Shown: one piece after another, positions 25,942 to 33,647 of the stretch
How the letters are laid out: each line of letters opens with the position of its first letter
Numbering within the stretch: position 1 is the first letter of the stretch
Source of the DNA: Alphaproteobacteria bacterium
Lineage (GTDB): Bacteria > Pseudomonadota > Alphaproteobacteria > Geminicoccales > Geminicoccaceae
Length of the DNA stretch: 64,000 nt
NCBI GenBank assembly: GCA_030431615.1
Contig: JAUIID010000001.1
Span: 1-64,000 of the forward strand
Direction: 5' to 3'
Program-made: the position numbers and the translations under genes
The notes under the pieces: generated by a model
Told to the model about the DNA's origin: nothing
The model's input: the letters and a program-made list of their open reading frames with translations, nothing else
Databases searched by the model: none

Positions 25942-27108
25942 ATGCTTGCTGCCAACGACCCGCACCGCCAGGACATCCGGCAGATCGGCCTGATCCGGGT
26001 GGTGCCACTGATCCTCGACGCCTGCCGATCAGCGACCGGCATGGGCTTCACGGCGGTTGCCCGCGTCACGGAGGACCGGTGGATCACCTGCGCCTCTCTC
26101 GACCATCTGGGCTTCGGTCTCTTGCCGGGGGACGAGCTGGAGGTCGGCTCGACCATCTGCCGGGAGGTGCGCGCCTGTCGCGACCCTATCGCCATCCCGG
26201 ACGTGGCGGCGAGCGACGTCTACCGGGACCACCCCACGCCCAAACGCTACGGCTTCGCGAGCTACATTTCCGTGCCGATCATCCGGACCGACGGCAGCTT
26301 CTGGGGCACGCTCTGCGCCATCGACCCCGAGCCGCGCGAGATCGACCTTGCGACGATCGGCACGTTCCAGCTCTTCGCCCAGCTCATCGCCCTGGAGCTC
26401 GAGCGGCAGGAGGAGCTGGAGGCGGGCCATGCAGCACTCGCTACGGAGCGCGACACGGCGCGGCTGCGGGAGGAGTTCATCGCCATCGTCGGGCACGACC
26501 TGCGCAACCCGATCGCCGCCGTGTCCGCCGGCCTCCGCCTCCTGTCCCGGCCGGGCATCCCCGAGGAGCGCGTGGCCGGACTGGTCCCGGAGATGCAGCG
26601 CGCACTCGCCCGTGCCAGCCAGATCATCACGAACCTGATGGACTTCGCCCAGGGGCGGCTCGGCGCCGGCATCACCGTCCTGACTCCCCGCCCGGTGGAC
26701 CTGGAGCCGGTGGTCCGGGATGTGGTGAACGAGATCGCGCAGGTCGCACAGCAGCCCATCGAGGTCATGATCGACCTGCCGCGCCCGATCCGCGCCGACC
26801 CGCAGCGGCTGGGCCAGCTTTTGTCGAACCTGCTGAGCAATGCCGTGACGCACGGCGCTGCGGCCGACCCGATCAGGGTCGAGGCCACCGCGCGCGAGGG
26901 CACGCTGCGGCTCGCCGTGACCAACCAGGGCGAGCCGCTCCCGGAGGAGGTCCGCCCGTCGCTCTTCCTGCCCTTCTCGCGCGGCGGCGACAGCGCCGGC
27001 CTGCAGGGGCTCGGCCTCGGGCTCTACATCGCCGCGGAGATCGCGCGGGCCCTGGCGGGCAGATCGACGTGGAATCGTCCCCCGCGCAGGGCACGACCTT
27101 CACGCTGA
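25942..27108 (+). CDS. GAF-domain sensor histidine kinase, frameshifted near the C terminus
   Basis: Residues 20-165 are a GAF domain (RDHPTPKRYGFASYISVPI, GSFWGTLCAID). Residues about 185-250 are the HisKA dimerisation helix pair with the phosphoacceptor in IVGHDLRNPIAAVSAGLRLL. The ATPase domain has an N box LLSNLLSNAVTHG and the glycine box GLQGLGLGLYIAAEIA. After that the frame changes: the read frame ends in RSTWNRPPRRARPSR, while the next frame supplies the expected end, GGQIDVESSPAQGTTFTLTM, to 27131. One missing G near 27058 explains both. No response regulator gene is adjacent. The kinase is soluble (no membrane helices). Confidence 0.85.
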   Translation: MLAANDPHRQDIRQIGLIRVVPLILDACRSATGMGFTAVARVTEDRWITCASLDHLGFGLLPGDELEVGSTICREVRACRDPIAIPDVAASDVYRDHPTPKRYGFASYISVPIIRTDGSFWGTLCAIDPEPREIDLATIGTFQLFAQLIALELERQEELEAGHAALATERDTARLREEFIAIVGHDLRNPIAAVSAGLRLLSRPGIPEERVAGLVPEMQRALARASQIITNLMDFAQGRLGAGITVLTPRPVDLEPVVRDVVNEIAQVAQQPIEVMIDLPRPIRADPQRLGQLLSNLLSNAVTHGAAADPIRVEATAREGTLRLAVTNQGEPLPEEVRPSLFLPFSRGGDSAGLQGLGLGLYIAAEIARALAGRSTWNRPPRRARPSR

Positions 27109-27153
27109 CCATGCCGGCAGAGCACGAGTAGCCGAACCGGTCGGGCAAAGCCG

Positions 27154-27924
27154 TCACGCCGGCTTCTCGAGGTGCCAGACCTGCTCGACCGGGTATTCTC
27201 TTGCCCATTCGGCGGGAACGAAAGCGCGCGTTCCGGTCGCGGATTCGGGTGCGTAGAGCTCCTGATACTTGCGGACCCTGAAGCCGATCCCGGCGAAGAG
27301 GTCCATCCAGCCCGCCATGGTCAGGTTGAAGCAGATGCCGCTCGGATCGAGCTCGACCCTGGTCCAGTCCACCCCCCACATGCCGCGATAGGGGCGATGC
27401 AGCACCGCCTCGCATGGCGCACCGCTCTCGGGCGAGCAGATGAGGGCCATGGGGTGGTTGCCGAGGAACACCAGCCGCCCGCCCGGACGGAGCAGCCGCC
27501 AGGCCTCGCGCAGCCACTTGCCGGGCGGGCACCAGATCGCGGCACCATACTCGGAGATCGCGAAGTCGAAGCCGGCATCCGGCAGGCCCGTATCCTCCGC
27601 ATTGCCCTCGATGAACCTGATCTGCACCCCGTGCTCCTCCGCCAGCCGACGGGCCGTGGCGAGCTGATTGGCGGAGACGTCGATCGCCGTCACCCGCGCC
27701 CCGCGCCGCGCCAGCCAGCCGGCCACATAGCCCGTCCCGCAGCCGAGCTCGATCGCGTCCTTGCCCGCGAGATCCGCCGGCAGCAGGTTCAACGACGCCT
27801 CCGCCAGCTCCCAGTTACCCCAGACGGGCTCCCGTGCACGCCACAGGCGTTCGCCTCCAGCAACCCAGTTCTTGGCATCGGCATCCCAGACGTCGCGATT
27901 GATGGCGACATGATCAGCGCCCAT
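27154..27924 (-). CDS. Class I SAM-dependent methyltransferase
   Basis: From ATG 27924 (GGAGG 7 bases upstream) the protein has 256 residues. Motif I is AIELGCGTGYVAGWLARRGA (about 55), motif II region AIDVSANQLATAR, and a post-motif segment AISEYGAAIWCPPGKWLREAWRLLRPGGRLVFLGN. This is a UbiE/Methyltransf_11-type fold acting on an unknown small molecule. It is convergent with the kinase and lies 41 bp downstream of the acetyltransferase gene on the same strand. Confidence 0.92.
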   Translation of the reverse strand: MGADHVAINRDVWDADAKNWVAGGERLWRAREPVWGNWELAEASLNLLPADLAGKDAIELGCGTGYVAGWLARRGARVTAIDVSANQLATARRLAEEHGVQIRFIEGNAEDTGLPDAGFDFAISEYGAAIWCPPGKWLREAWRLLRPGGRLVFLGNHPMALICSPESGAPCEAVLHRPYRGMWGVDWTRVELDPSGICFNLTMAGWMDLFAGIGFRVRKYQELYAPESATGTRAFVPAEWAREYPVEQVWHLEKPA

Positions 27925-27965
27925 CGGCCTTCCTCCACTATGTCGAAACCGAACGACCGCTCGGC

Positions 27966-28550
27966 TCATCGAGCAGTCGTTTCGTCTCCCCGCATCGCCT
28001 CGCTCCCGCGATAGAGCCCGACCCCGTGGCGCCAGTGAACATCGCGATACACGAAGGTCCCGGTCATGCCCGCATCGAACGAGGCGAGCCGCGCCACCTG
28101 AAAGGCGTTTTCCGGCATCCGCAAGGACGGGCGGCGAAAGCCGAGCGATGCCGCCTTCACGAAGCCCCTTCGGCCGTAATAGCGATGGTTCCCTTCGAGG
28201 AAGAGAAGCGGCGCGCCGAGCCGGTCGGCGGCCTCGAGCGACGCCGCCACGAGTGCCGTGCCAACACCCTTTCCCTGCGCTTCGGGCATGACGCCAAGCG
28301 GCGACAGGACCATGACATCGATCAGCCGGTGCGCGCCGTCCAGCCAGGCATGCGACAGCATCACGTGGCCGACCGGATCACCGCCCGCCGCCTCGGCGAC
28401 CAGCGAGACGACGGGCAATGCCCCGCTCTGCTGCCGCAGGTCGTCCACCAGCTTCGAAACGCCGTCGTCCCCGAACGCCGCCCGGTGCAGCGCCCCAACG
28501 GCAGCATGGTCGCCGCTCGTCTCGGGGCGGATCGCGTACATTCCGGACAT
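27966..28550 (-). CDS. GNAT-family N-acetyltransferase
   Basis: The 194-residue protein shows the GNAT acetyl-CoA loop as VMPEAQGKGVGTALVAASLEAAD (Q/R-x-x-G-x-G/A) and a C-terminal FLEGNHRYYGRRGFVKAASLGF, which matches the YhbS-like group. The ATG at 28550 has GGGAGG close upstream; ATG 28541 is a near alternative. It probably acetylates an amine of unknown identity. Confidence 0.9.
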   Translation of the reverse strand: MSGMYAIRPETSGDHAAVGALHRAAFGDDGVSKLVDDLRQQSGALPVVSLVAEAAGGDPVGHVMLSHAWLDGAHRLIDVMVLSPLGVMPEAQGKGVGTALVAASLEAADRLGAPLLFLEGNHRYYGRRGFVKAASLGFRRPSLRMPENAFQVARLASFDAGMTGTFVYRDVHWRHGVGLYRGSEAMRGDETTAR

Positions 28551-28570
28551 CGGCCTCCCGCACGCTCGAG

Positions 28571-28604
28571 GAAAAAGGGGTCTGGACTCATTCTTCGTGT
28601 CGAG
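28571..28604 (+). repeat. GAAAAAGGGGTC-type dispersed repeat, copy 1
   Basis: A 34-bp stretch beginning gaaaaaggggtctggactc and ending with tgtcgag. It shares the A5-GGGGTC core with copies at 29304 and 31795 and the tgtcgag / cgtcgag end with the latter. This resembles remnants near REP-associated elements. It sits between the acetyltransferase and cupin genes. Confidence 0.5.
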
Positions 28605-28759
28605 CCCGCGGCCGGGTCTTGACCGGCCCGGCCGCCCACTTGCAGCCCGAAAGAGCCGCACGCAGCGTCGACGCCGATCGCACCCTGCCTCGCCTTTGAC
28701 GCCCCGCGGCAATCTGATAGGGGTCGTCCCGCAGCATGGCTCGCAAGGGAGAGGACCGC

Positions 28760-29233
28760 ATGACCGAAGCTCGCAACGACACCAACTGGCGCAATGACGG
28801 CGTGCGGATCGTGAAGGCATCGGAGCTGGACTTCAATACCGCGCAGACGCCGGGCATGAGCCGGGCAGCCGCCATCAACATGGCCAAGGTGGGTGCGAAG
28901 AAGCTCTGGGCCGGCACCGTCGACGTCCAGCCCAACGCCAAGACCGGTGCCCACCACCACGGCCACCTCGAGAGCATCATCTACGTCGTCAAGGGCCGCG
29001 CCCGCATGCGCTGGGGCGAACGCCTCGAATTCGTCGCCGAAGCCGACCCCGGCGACTTCATCTTCGTGCCGCCCTACGTCCCCCACCAGGAAATCAACGC
29101 CCTCGCCGACGAGCCGCTCGAATGCGTGCTCATCCGCAGCGACCAGGAACCCGTCGTCGTCAACCTCGACATCCAGCCGGCCGAGGAAGTCGAGGAGGTC
29201 CGCTGGATCGACCCGAACCACCCGAACGGGTGA
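28760..29233 (+). CDS. Small cupin-domain protein
   Basis: The 157-residue single-domain cupin has the metal-binding motif 1 as GAHHHGHLESIIYVVKG (about 63-79, with HHHxH and E) and motif 2 as PGDFIFVPPYVPHQEIN (about 100-116). The C terminus, IQPAEEVEEVRWIDPNHPNG, is repeated in a truncated copy 780 bp downstream. It may be a sugar isomerase-like or sensory cupin; the substrate is unknown. GGGAGAG lies before ATG 28760. The hairpin copy 3 follows its stop. Confidence 0.88.
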   Translation: MTEARNDTNWRNDGVRIVKASELDFNTAQTPGMSRAAAINMAKVGAKKLWAGTVDVQPNAKTGAHHHGHLESIIYVVKGRARMRWGERLEFVAEADPGDFIFVPPYVPHQEINALADEPLECVLIRSDQEPVVVNLDIQPAEEVEEVRWIDPNHPNG

Positions 29234-29245
29234 GGCACAATCGAC

Positions 29246-29264
29246 GGGGGAACTGAGTTCCCCC
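29246..29264. repeat. Dispersed GGGGGAAC-TGA-GTTCCCCC hairpin, copy 3
   Basis: Identical palindrome 12 bp after the cupin stop, with the tail gttccccctccagtcttt. It lies within the duplicated cupin-end segment, whose second copy carries hairpin copy 4. Confidence 0.85.
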
Positions 29265-29303
29265 GTTCCCCCTCCAGTCTTTTCAAGAAATCGAAGTGGT
29301 TGC

Positions 29304-29327
29304 GAAAAGGGGTCAGGAGTAATTGAT
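29304..29327 (+). repeat. GAAAAGGGGTCAGG-type dispersed repeat, copy 2
   Basis: A short match to the core of copies 1 and 3, followed by agtaattgat. It lies directly before the ribosome-binding site of the exported protein gene. Confidence 0.45.
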
Positions 29328-29363
29328 CAGTGGGAGATGCCCCGCAGCAGAAGGGAGAAGCCG

Positions 29364-29954
29364 ATGCAGCGAACGCGAACGAACGGGTCCGCGCGGCGGG
29401 CGGTCTGCGGCGGGCTCTTCGGGCTCGCCCTGCTCGCGACGGGCGCAAGTGACGCCCAAGCCTGGACGGCCCGCCCGTGGTGCGACAGCTTCGTCGGCAC
29501 GTACCTCGTCGACAACCTCGACGACGATGGATCGGTCGATTCGCGCAGCCTGATCGTCCTCGCCGCCGATGGCACCTTCCTCCTCGTCGACTCCAACCAG
29601 GCCGGTGTGGACGGCAGCTTCAACCCCTTCACCGACGCCGCCGGCAGCTGGTCCTGCCGCCGCCACGGACTGCGGAGCGTGGCCGAGGCGGTCGTCCTCG
29701 ACTTCACCCTCCCGGGCAGCGAGGGCGACGAGCAATCCATCGCCCGCCTCGACTACTTCGACCTGACGGTCGACCGGCAGGGCTCGATAGAGGGCGAGGC
29801 GACCCTCCGCTTCTTCCCGCTCGACACCGACCCGCTCCACGCACCCCCCAACACCGCCACGCCCTACAGCTTCCAGGGTCAGCGCATCACCACCAACTTC
29901 TTCCAGCGCCCCGTCCAATCGAGCCCGTACGACCGGCGGGCCGGGCGACAGTAG
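29364..29954 (+). CDS. Exported protein of unknown function
   Basis: The 196-residue product has a Sec signal peptide (residues 1-31, RRAVCGGLFGLALLATGASDAQA) cleaved before W32. The mature part contains two Cys (WCDSFVGTYL and GSWSCRRHGLRS), likely a disulfide, and alternating beta-strands with WSCRRHG, ATLRFFPLDTDPL. I do not recognise a family; it resembles small secreted beta-barrels that respond to signals. AAGGGAG lies before ATG 29364. It is inserted between the intact cupin gene and its truncated copy. Confidence 0.7.
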   Translation: MQRTRTNGSARRAVCGGLFGLALLATGASDAQAWTARPWCDSFVGTYLVDNLDDDGSVDSRSLIVLAADGTFLLVDSNQAGVDGSFNPFTDAAGSWSCRRHGLRSVAEAVVLDFTLPGSEGDEQSIARLDYFDLTVDRQGSIEGEATLRFFPLDTDPLHAPPNTATPYSFQGQRITTNFFQRPVQSSPYDRRAGRQ

Positions 29955-30012
29955 GGTTCGTCGCATCCCCGGACCGGCCGGAGACCGGTGTTGCTCCACG
30001 TTTGGCACCGGA

Positions 30013-30154
30013 GGTGAACACCCTCGCCGACGAACCGCTTGAATGCGGGCTCATCCGCAGCGGCCAGGAACCCGTCGTCGTCAGCCTCGACATCCAGCCG
30101 GCCGAGGAAGTCGAGGAAGTCCGCTGGATCGACCCGAATCACCCGAACGGGTGA
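30013..30154 (+). pseudogene. Truncated duplicate of the cupin gene 3' end
   Basis: The frame encodes about 46 residues nearly identical to the C-terminal part of the cupin at 28760-29233 (DEPLEC-LIRS-QEPVVV-LDIQPAEEVEEV and on to the stop), with a few substitutions (about 93 percent nucleotide identity by eye). The N-terminal two thirds, including both cupin motifs, are absent. The segment extends past the stop to hairpin copy 4, so the duplication included the 3' flank. Confidence 0.85.
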
Positions 30155-30178
30155 GGGGGCCGGGTGGTGACGTTAGCC

Positions 30179-30197
30179 GGGGGAACTGAGTTCCCCC
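30179..30197. repeat. Dispersed GGGGGAAC-TGA-GTTCCCCC hairpin, copy 4
   Basis: Identical palindrome 25 bp after the end of the truncated cupin copy, followed by gtgccccctccgtctttcgg, the fullest form of the shared tail. Confidence 0.85.
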
Positions 30198-30632
30198 GTG
30201 CCCCCTCCGTCTTTCGGCCATACGCCTCGCCGGCGTGTAGTTGCGGCATGTGGAGCGGACGCAGCGACTGCCACCGATTGGGCGGGCTCCGGAGATTTTC
30301 TTCCGACTGTTTGTCTTGATTGCGCAGTGGCCCGCCGAGATCCTGTACAACGTACGGATCGCCCTGGCGTCTCGCCGCTGGGCCGTTGGCCTTAAGGGGA
30401 AGATCCTCTCTAACGCTTCTTCCTGTGCGTACGTCCTACGTCAGCTCCAGCCCTGGGCGGATGGGCGCGGAACCCGTCGCGTCCGCCATGATCAGCCTAT
30501 CCGACTGCTGCTATGTCTCTGCTCTTTCTTACAGAATTAGAGCAGTAGGTCAGCTGAACGCCGAGGTATCCGGGAAATCCGGTTTAAACTGTCCACTTAA
30601 CCTTTTTGACCTTGGGCAGTGCAGGATTCTTC
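30198..30632. other. 435-bp stretch without a recognisable gene
   Basis: Base composition drifts from GC-rich to mixed toward the right end. Short open frames exist on the plus strand (for example 30241-30540) but lack ribosome-binding sites and family resemblance. The right part may be the 3' flank of the low-GC gene that follows on the minus strand. Confidence 0.6.
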
Positions 30633-31493
30633 TCAGGGCGCCGTGAAAACCCCAGAGCTGATCGGCATGAAGGGCCGCAACAAATTTATCTCTCGGCCAA
30701 AAGCATAGTTGATCTTGTTGTCTCTATGAGTTTTCCCTTCAATAACATCCGATATATCGCCATCCAATATGGTTGACGGAAGCGCAAACCGTACCGTGAT
30801 ACTCGCATGATCATCAGGGCTAAAGTCGTCTTTTTCGGTGAAACTATATACCATCGCACGAACCTGCACAGGGTTTAGCGGCGACCACATGACCACCTCT
30901 TCGCGCGCCCCGCTGCCCTCCAATACATGATGTGGATTAAAAATGATGAAGTTATTTGACGTGGTCCACGACGGCCACGTCATCGGTGCCCCCGCACTAT
31001 CGATCCGGACAATATGAAGGGTCACCTCGGAAACAGGCCAGGGATCCCATTTTCCGCCGAGGGCAATCCGGATCGGGTAATAGATTATCTCCCACCTGGG
31101 CGTGATTGTGATGCCCTGACTGGCAAAATCGATCGACCCATCGAAATCCTGGGTGATCACAGTGACAAAGCGGTCAAAGGCTCGACCATCCTCGGACATC
31201 GAATACTCATGTTGCACCTGATAGGTTCCGCTAGGTAGACTATTAGTTCCGGGTGCTGGAATTTCGCTGGTGCCAGGGCGCTGGCGAATGACGTCTATCT
31301 CTTCGTCACCCCAAAGGATGGTCGCCCGCCGGGTGGCCGCGCTGAGTGCCAGAGTGGCCGTGGCAACCACACTGTCAGTAAGGACGGTCATGGCTTCGAT
31401 CCGGTTGACCGTCTTGGGATCTGAAGGTGTTACGATAACCATACCGGCGGCATGGGGCGGGCTCTGGCTATTGGGTCGCTTGAGATCGGACAT
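30633..31493 (-). CDS. Orphan protein of lower GC content, unknown function
   Basis: I do not recognise this 286-residue protein. It has no signal peptide and no membrane helix. After a polar N terminus (MSDLKRPNSQSPP) there are beta-rich segments such as ATRRATILWGDEEIDVI and YQVQHEYSMSEDGRAFDRFVTVITQDFDG, which suggest immunoglobulin-like or carbohydrate-binding sandwiches. The ATG at 31493 has AGGAGG 5 bases upstream, a strong ribosome-binding site. Codons use more A and T in third positions than all neighbours, consistent with recent acquisition. It stands alone among repeats and gene fragments. Confidence 0.8.
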   Translation of the reverse strand: MSDLKRPNSQSPPHAAGMVIVTPSDPKTVNRIEAMTVLTDSVVATATLALSAATRRATILWGDEEIDVIRQRPGTSEIPAPGTNSLPSGTYQVQHEYSMSEDGRAFDRFVTVITQDFDGSIDFASQGITITPRWEIIYYPIRIALGGKWDPWPVSEVTLHIVRIDSAGAPMTWPSWTTSNNFIIFNPHHVLEGSGAREEVVMWSPLNPVQVRAMVYSFTEKDDFSPDDHASITVRFALPSTILDGDISDVIEGKTHRDNKINYAFGREINLLRPFMPISSGVFTAP

Positions 31494-31500
31494 TGACTCC

Positions 31501-31848
31501 TCCTAACCGACATTTTTTGACAGTGCGCCACTTTCTTGAATTTTACCAACGTTTCTTCGCCGGTAATTAGGTTGTGCGCGAGAGGCTGCTCTCGTGCTTG
31601 GGCCGCGAAGCGCGCTGGGATCGAATACACGCTCGGCTGTGTGCCCTCCGCTAGCTCAATGCATGGGAACGCCTCCGCGGAACGTCGCCGAAGCTTGGTA
31701 TTCGCGGGTTCTGCTCAAGGGCTGTCACCGCGTCACAAACCGCCGTTTGTGGCGCGCCTACCCGCGCAAAAAGGGGTGCCTTTCGCCCGCTGAGCGAAAA
31801 ATGGGGTCAGGCCTCTTTGTTTGCGTCGAGTTCCGGCACGCCTGCTGC
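31501..31848. other. 348-bp non-coding stretch with repeat remnants
   Basis: Holds the upstream region of the orphan gene, a CACAAAC-CGCC-GTTTGTG hairpin near 31733-31750, and GGGGT-type repeat copies at 31765 and 31795. No gene is visible. Confidence 0.6.
31795..31830 (+). repeat. GCGAAAAATGGGGTCAGG-type dispersed repeat, copy 3
   Basis: Shares A5-x-GGGGTCAGG with copy 2 and the terminal ttgcgtcgag with copy 1. A partial version (gcaaaaaggggtgcc) lies at 31766-31780. These look like remnants of one dispersed element. Confidence 0.5.
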
Positions 31849-32190
31849 TCAACCCACCCCGTTCCGCTCCCAGAACTCCTCGATCGCCGCCGCTGCCTCT
31901 CGGTCGACGGCCGCACTCCCTCCCGTCGCCCGCCCGATGACGCCCGAAGTACCGCCGCCGAAGCGCACCTCCATATTGGCGGCGTTGGCCATGGCGTCAG
32001 AGGCGTGGTCGGCGAAGCTGGTAATCGAGCCCTCGACGAGCGTGGTGCCGGGGTCGCGAGCGGCGGCAAGGACTGTGACGAAGAGTGCCTGATCCGCTTC
32101 GCCACAGGCCGTGATCACGGCCTCGACCTCGCCCCGTTGTGCGCGGCAGGTGGCGGCAATGAGGCCGGCGCTCGTGGGGACGCGTCCCTC
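31849..32190 (-). pseudogene. Truncated paralog of the macro-domain gene
   Basis: Reading on the minus strand from about 32190 gives residues homologous to the C-terminal half of the protein at 32893-33549, from the segment corresponding to AALIVAACRA through GEVEAVI, ADQALF, GSITSFADH, ANAANMEVRFG and up to the stop (RNG-G). There is no start codon or N-terminal half: upstream homology fades near 32190. Identity by eye is about 75 percent, so this duplication is older than the cupin one. Confidence 0.8.
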
Positions 32191-32276
32191 TTCGGACTAT
32201 TTGTGCCGGGGGCATCAATCGTGGAATGGCCACGAGATGAGATGTCTGCAGGACCCCAGGTTCGAGCCCCGGCAAT

Positions 32277-32756
32277 CTACCTGGCGAGTTCGATCTCGCC
32301 TTCGACCTCCGTGGTCGCGCTACCGTCTGCCAGCCTGCGGGCAACGAAAGTGCCCGAGCCGGTCATCCCCTCGAAGCGGCCCGTGCCATGCACGACGCGC
32401 CAGACGCCTTGCCGCTGGGTCATGTCCGATTGCTTGTCGGCCCACAGATTGCTGCCTGGCGCCATTTCCTGAACGACCGTCCAGCGGTCCGGTTCGACGC
32501 CGAAGATGCAGATGCCGTCGCCGACGACCTCGGCAGATGTCCAGAAACCGGCGCTGTGGCATTCGATCGGCGCATCCTCGAAGGGGCCCGTCTCCCACGC
32601 GGTGGTGCCTTCGGAATCGGCCATATAATAACCGGAATTCGCGCCGGTTTCCCAGAGGCGGCTCGTCGACTCGGAAGTATTCGTGCCCTTGACGGGTTCG
32701 CCGGCAAGCGCCGGTGCCGCAGCCAGAAGTGCCACGACGACAGCGAGCTTCTTCAT
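32277..32756 (-). CDS. Exported small protein of unknown function
   Basis: The 159-residue product has a clear Sec signal peptide (MKKLAVVVALLAAAPALAG, cleaved near residue 18). The mature part has a repeated beta pattern with WETGANSGYYMADSEG, AGFWTSAEVVGDG, DRWTVVQEMAPGS and GRFEGMTGSGTFVARR. The GRFEGMTGSGTF motif is typical of small secreted lipocalin or allene-oxide-cyclase-like barrels, so a barrel fold is likely; no function can be named. GGAG lies 8 bases before ATG 32756. It sits between the macro-domain fragment and the intact macro-domain gene. Confidence 0.78.
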   Translation of the reverse strand: MKKLAVVVALLAAAPALAGEPVKGTNTSESTSRLWETGANSGYYMADSEGTTAWETGPFEDAPIECHSAGFWTSAEVVGDGICIFGVEPDRWTVVQEMAPGSNLWADKQSDMTQRQGVWRVVHGTGRFEGMTGSGTFVARRLADGSATTEVEGEIELAR

Positions 32757-32892
32757 GTCGAGATCTCCAATGCCACCCGCACAGATGCCCGGCCACCCGG
32801 ATCGAACACTGTGATCCGACTTGCCCTGATCGGCGCCGGCTCTGCAGCGACAATGCGTCCAACACTGCCGTCAGGCAACCTCCGTCGGCCGC

Positions 32893-33549
32893 TCAACCCG
32901 TTCCGTTCCGCCGCCAGAACTCCCCGATCGCCGCAGCCGCCTCCCGGTCGATCGCCTCGCTCTCCCCCGTCGCCTCGCCGATGACGCCGGAAATCCCGCT
33001 GCCGAAGCGCACCTCCATGTTGGCGGCGTTGGCGATGGCGTCGCATTGGTGGTCGGCGAAGCTGGTGATCGAGCCCCGGGCGAGCGTCGTGCCGGCATCG
33101 CTCCCGGCGGCGAGGGTCGTGGCGAAGAGGGCCTGGTCCGCGTCGCCATAGGCGACGATCACGGCCTCGACCTCGCCCCGGTGTGCGCGGCAGGCGGCGA
33201 CGATCAGCGCGGCGAGCTCGGCCTTGTCGATCGGCGGGCGGATGCGGCCGGCGAAGATGCCGCCGGCGATGAAGGGGAGGGCGAGGCGCCGGCAGCCATG
33301 CGTGCCGGCGAGGGCGAAGGCGTTCTTGATCGACGCCTCGACCGACTCCCTCGTCGGATCGAAGCCCGGCCGGCCCTGGACGGTCATCGAGCCCGACGCC
33401 GCATGGGCGATCCCGCGCATACCCTGCGCCTCGAGCTGCCCGGCACCGGTCCACAAGGCCGCCCCGAGCGGCACCATGCCGAGTGCTCGAAGCGCGTCGT
33501 TCACCGGCGTGCCGGCACAGGCGACCCGCTCCGTCGCGACATACCCCAT
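32893..33549 (-). CDS. Macro-domain protein with apparently permuted motif order
   Basis: From ATG 33549 (GGAGGAGG just upstream) the protein has 218 residues. Macro-domain motifs are present but in an unusual order. Residues 26-50 (VPLGAALWTGAG, then GIAHA) and 89-101 (LALPFIAGGIFAG, the phosphate-binding second loop) come first, and the normally N-terminal elements, GSITSF (159-164), CDAIANAANMEVRFGSGISG (169-188), come last. In canonical macro domains the order is GDIT, NAAN, then TGAG and FPAISTG. Macro domains bind or hydrolyse ADP-ribose derivatives. Context (fragment copy, repeats, palindrome array upstream) suggests an accessory element. An upstream ATG at 33573 is possible. Confidence 0.75.
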   Translation of the reverse strand: MGYVATERVACAGTPVNDALRALGMVPLGAALWTGAGQLEAQGMRGIAHAASGSMTVQGRPGFDPTRESVEASIKNAFALAGTHGCRRLALPFIAGGIFAGRIRPPIDKAELAALIVAACRAHRGEVEAVIVAYGDADQALFATTLAAGSDAGTTLARGSITSFADHQCDAIANAANMEVRFGSGISGVIGEATGESEAIDREAAAAIGEFWRRNGTG

Positions 33550-33647
33550 CTGCACCTCCTCCGCCCCCATCACGACTCGTTATGCCCCCCGCCCGCCAGG
33601 CCCGGCAAGCCAGCGCTCCGGCCCGCATACGAACCCGGGAACCCCGC

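Noticed and set aside
30241-30540. 99-codon frame on the plus strand
   Set aside because: No ribosome-binding site, no recognisable family and untypical composition.
32208-32280. tRNA-like segment (GGTTCGAGCCC T-loop with a nearby GCCGGGG/CCCCGGC pair)
   Set aside because: The T arm would contain a mismatch and the acceptor strands do not pair at the correct distance; the D arm lacks its usual pattern. At most a decayed tRNA remnant.
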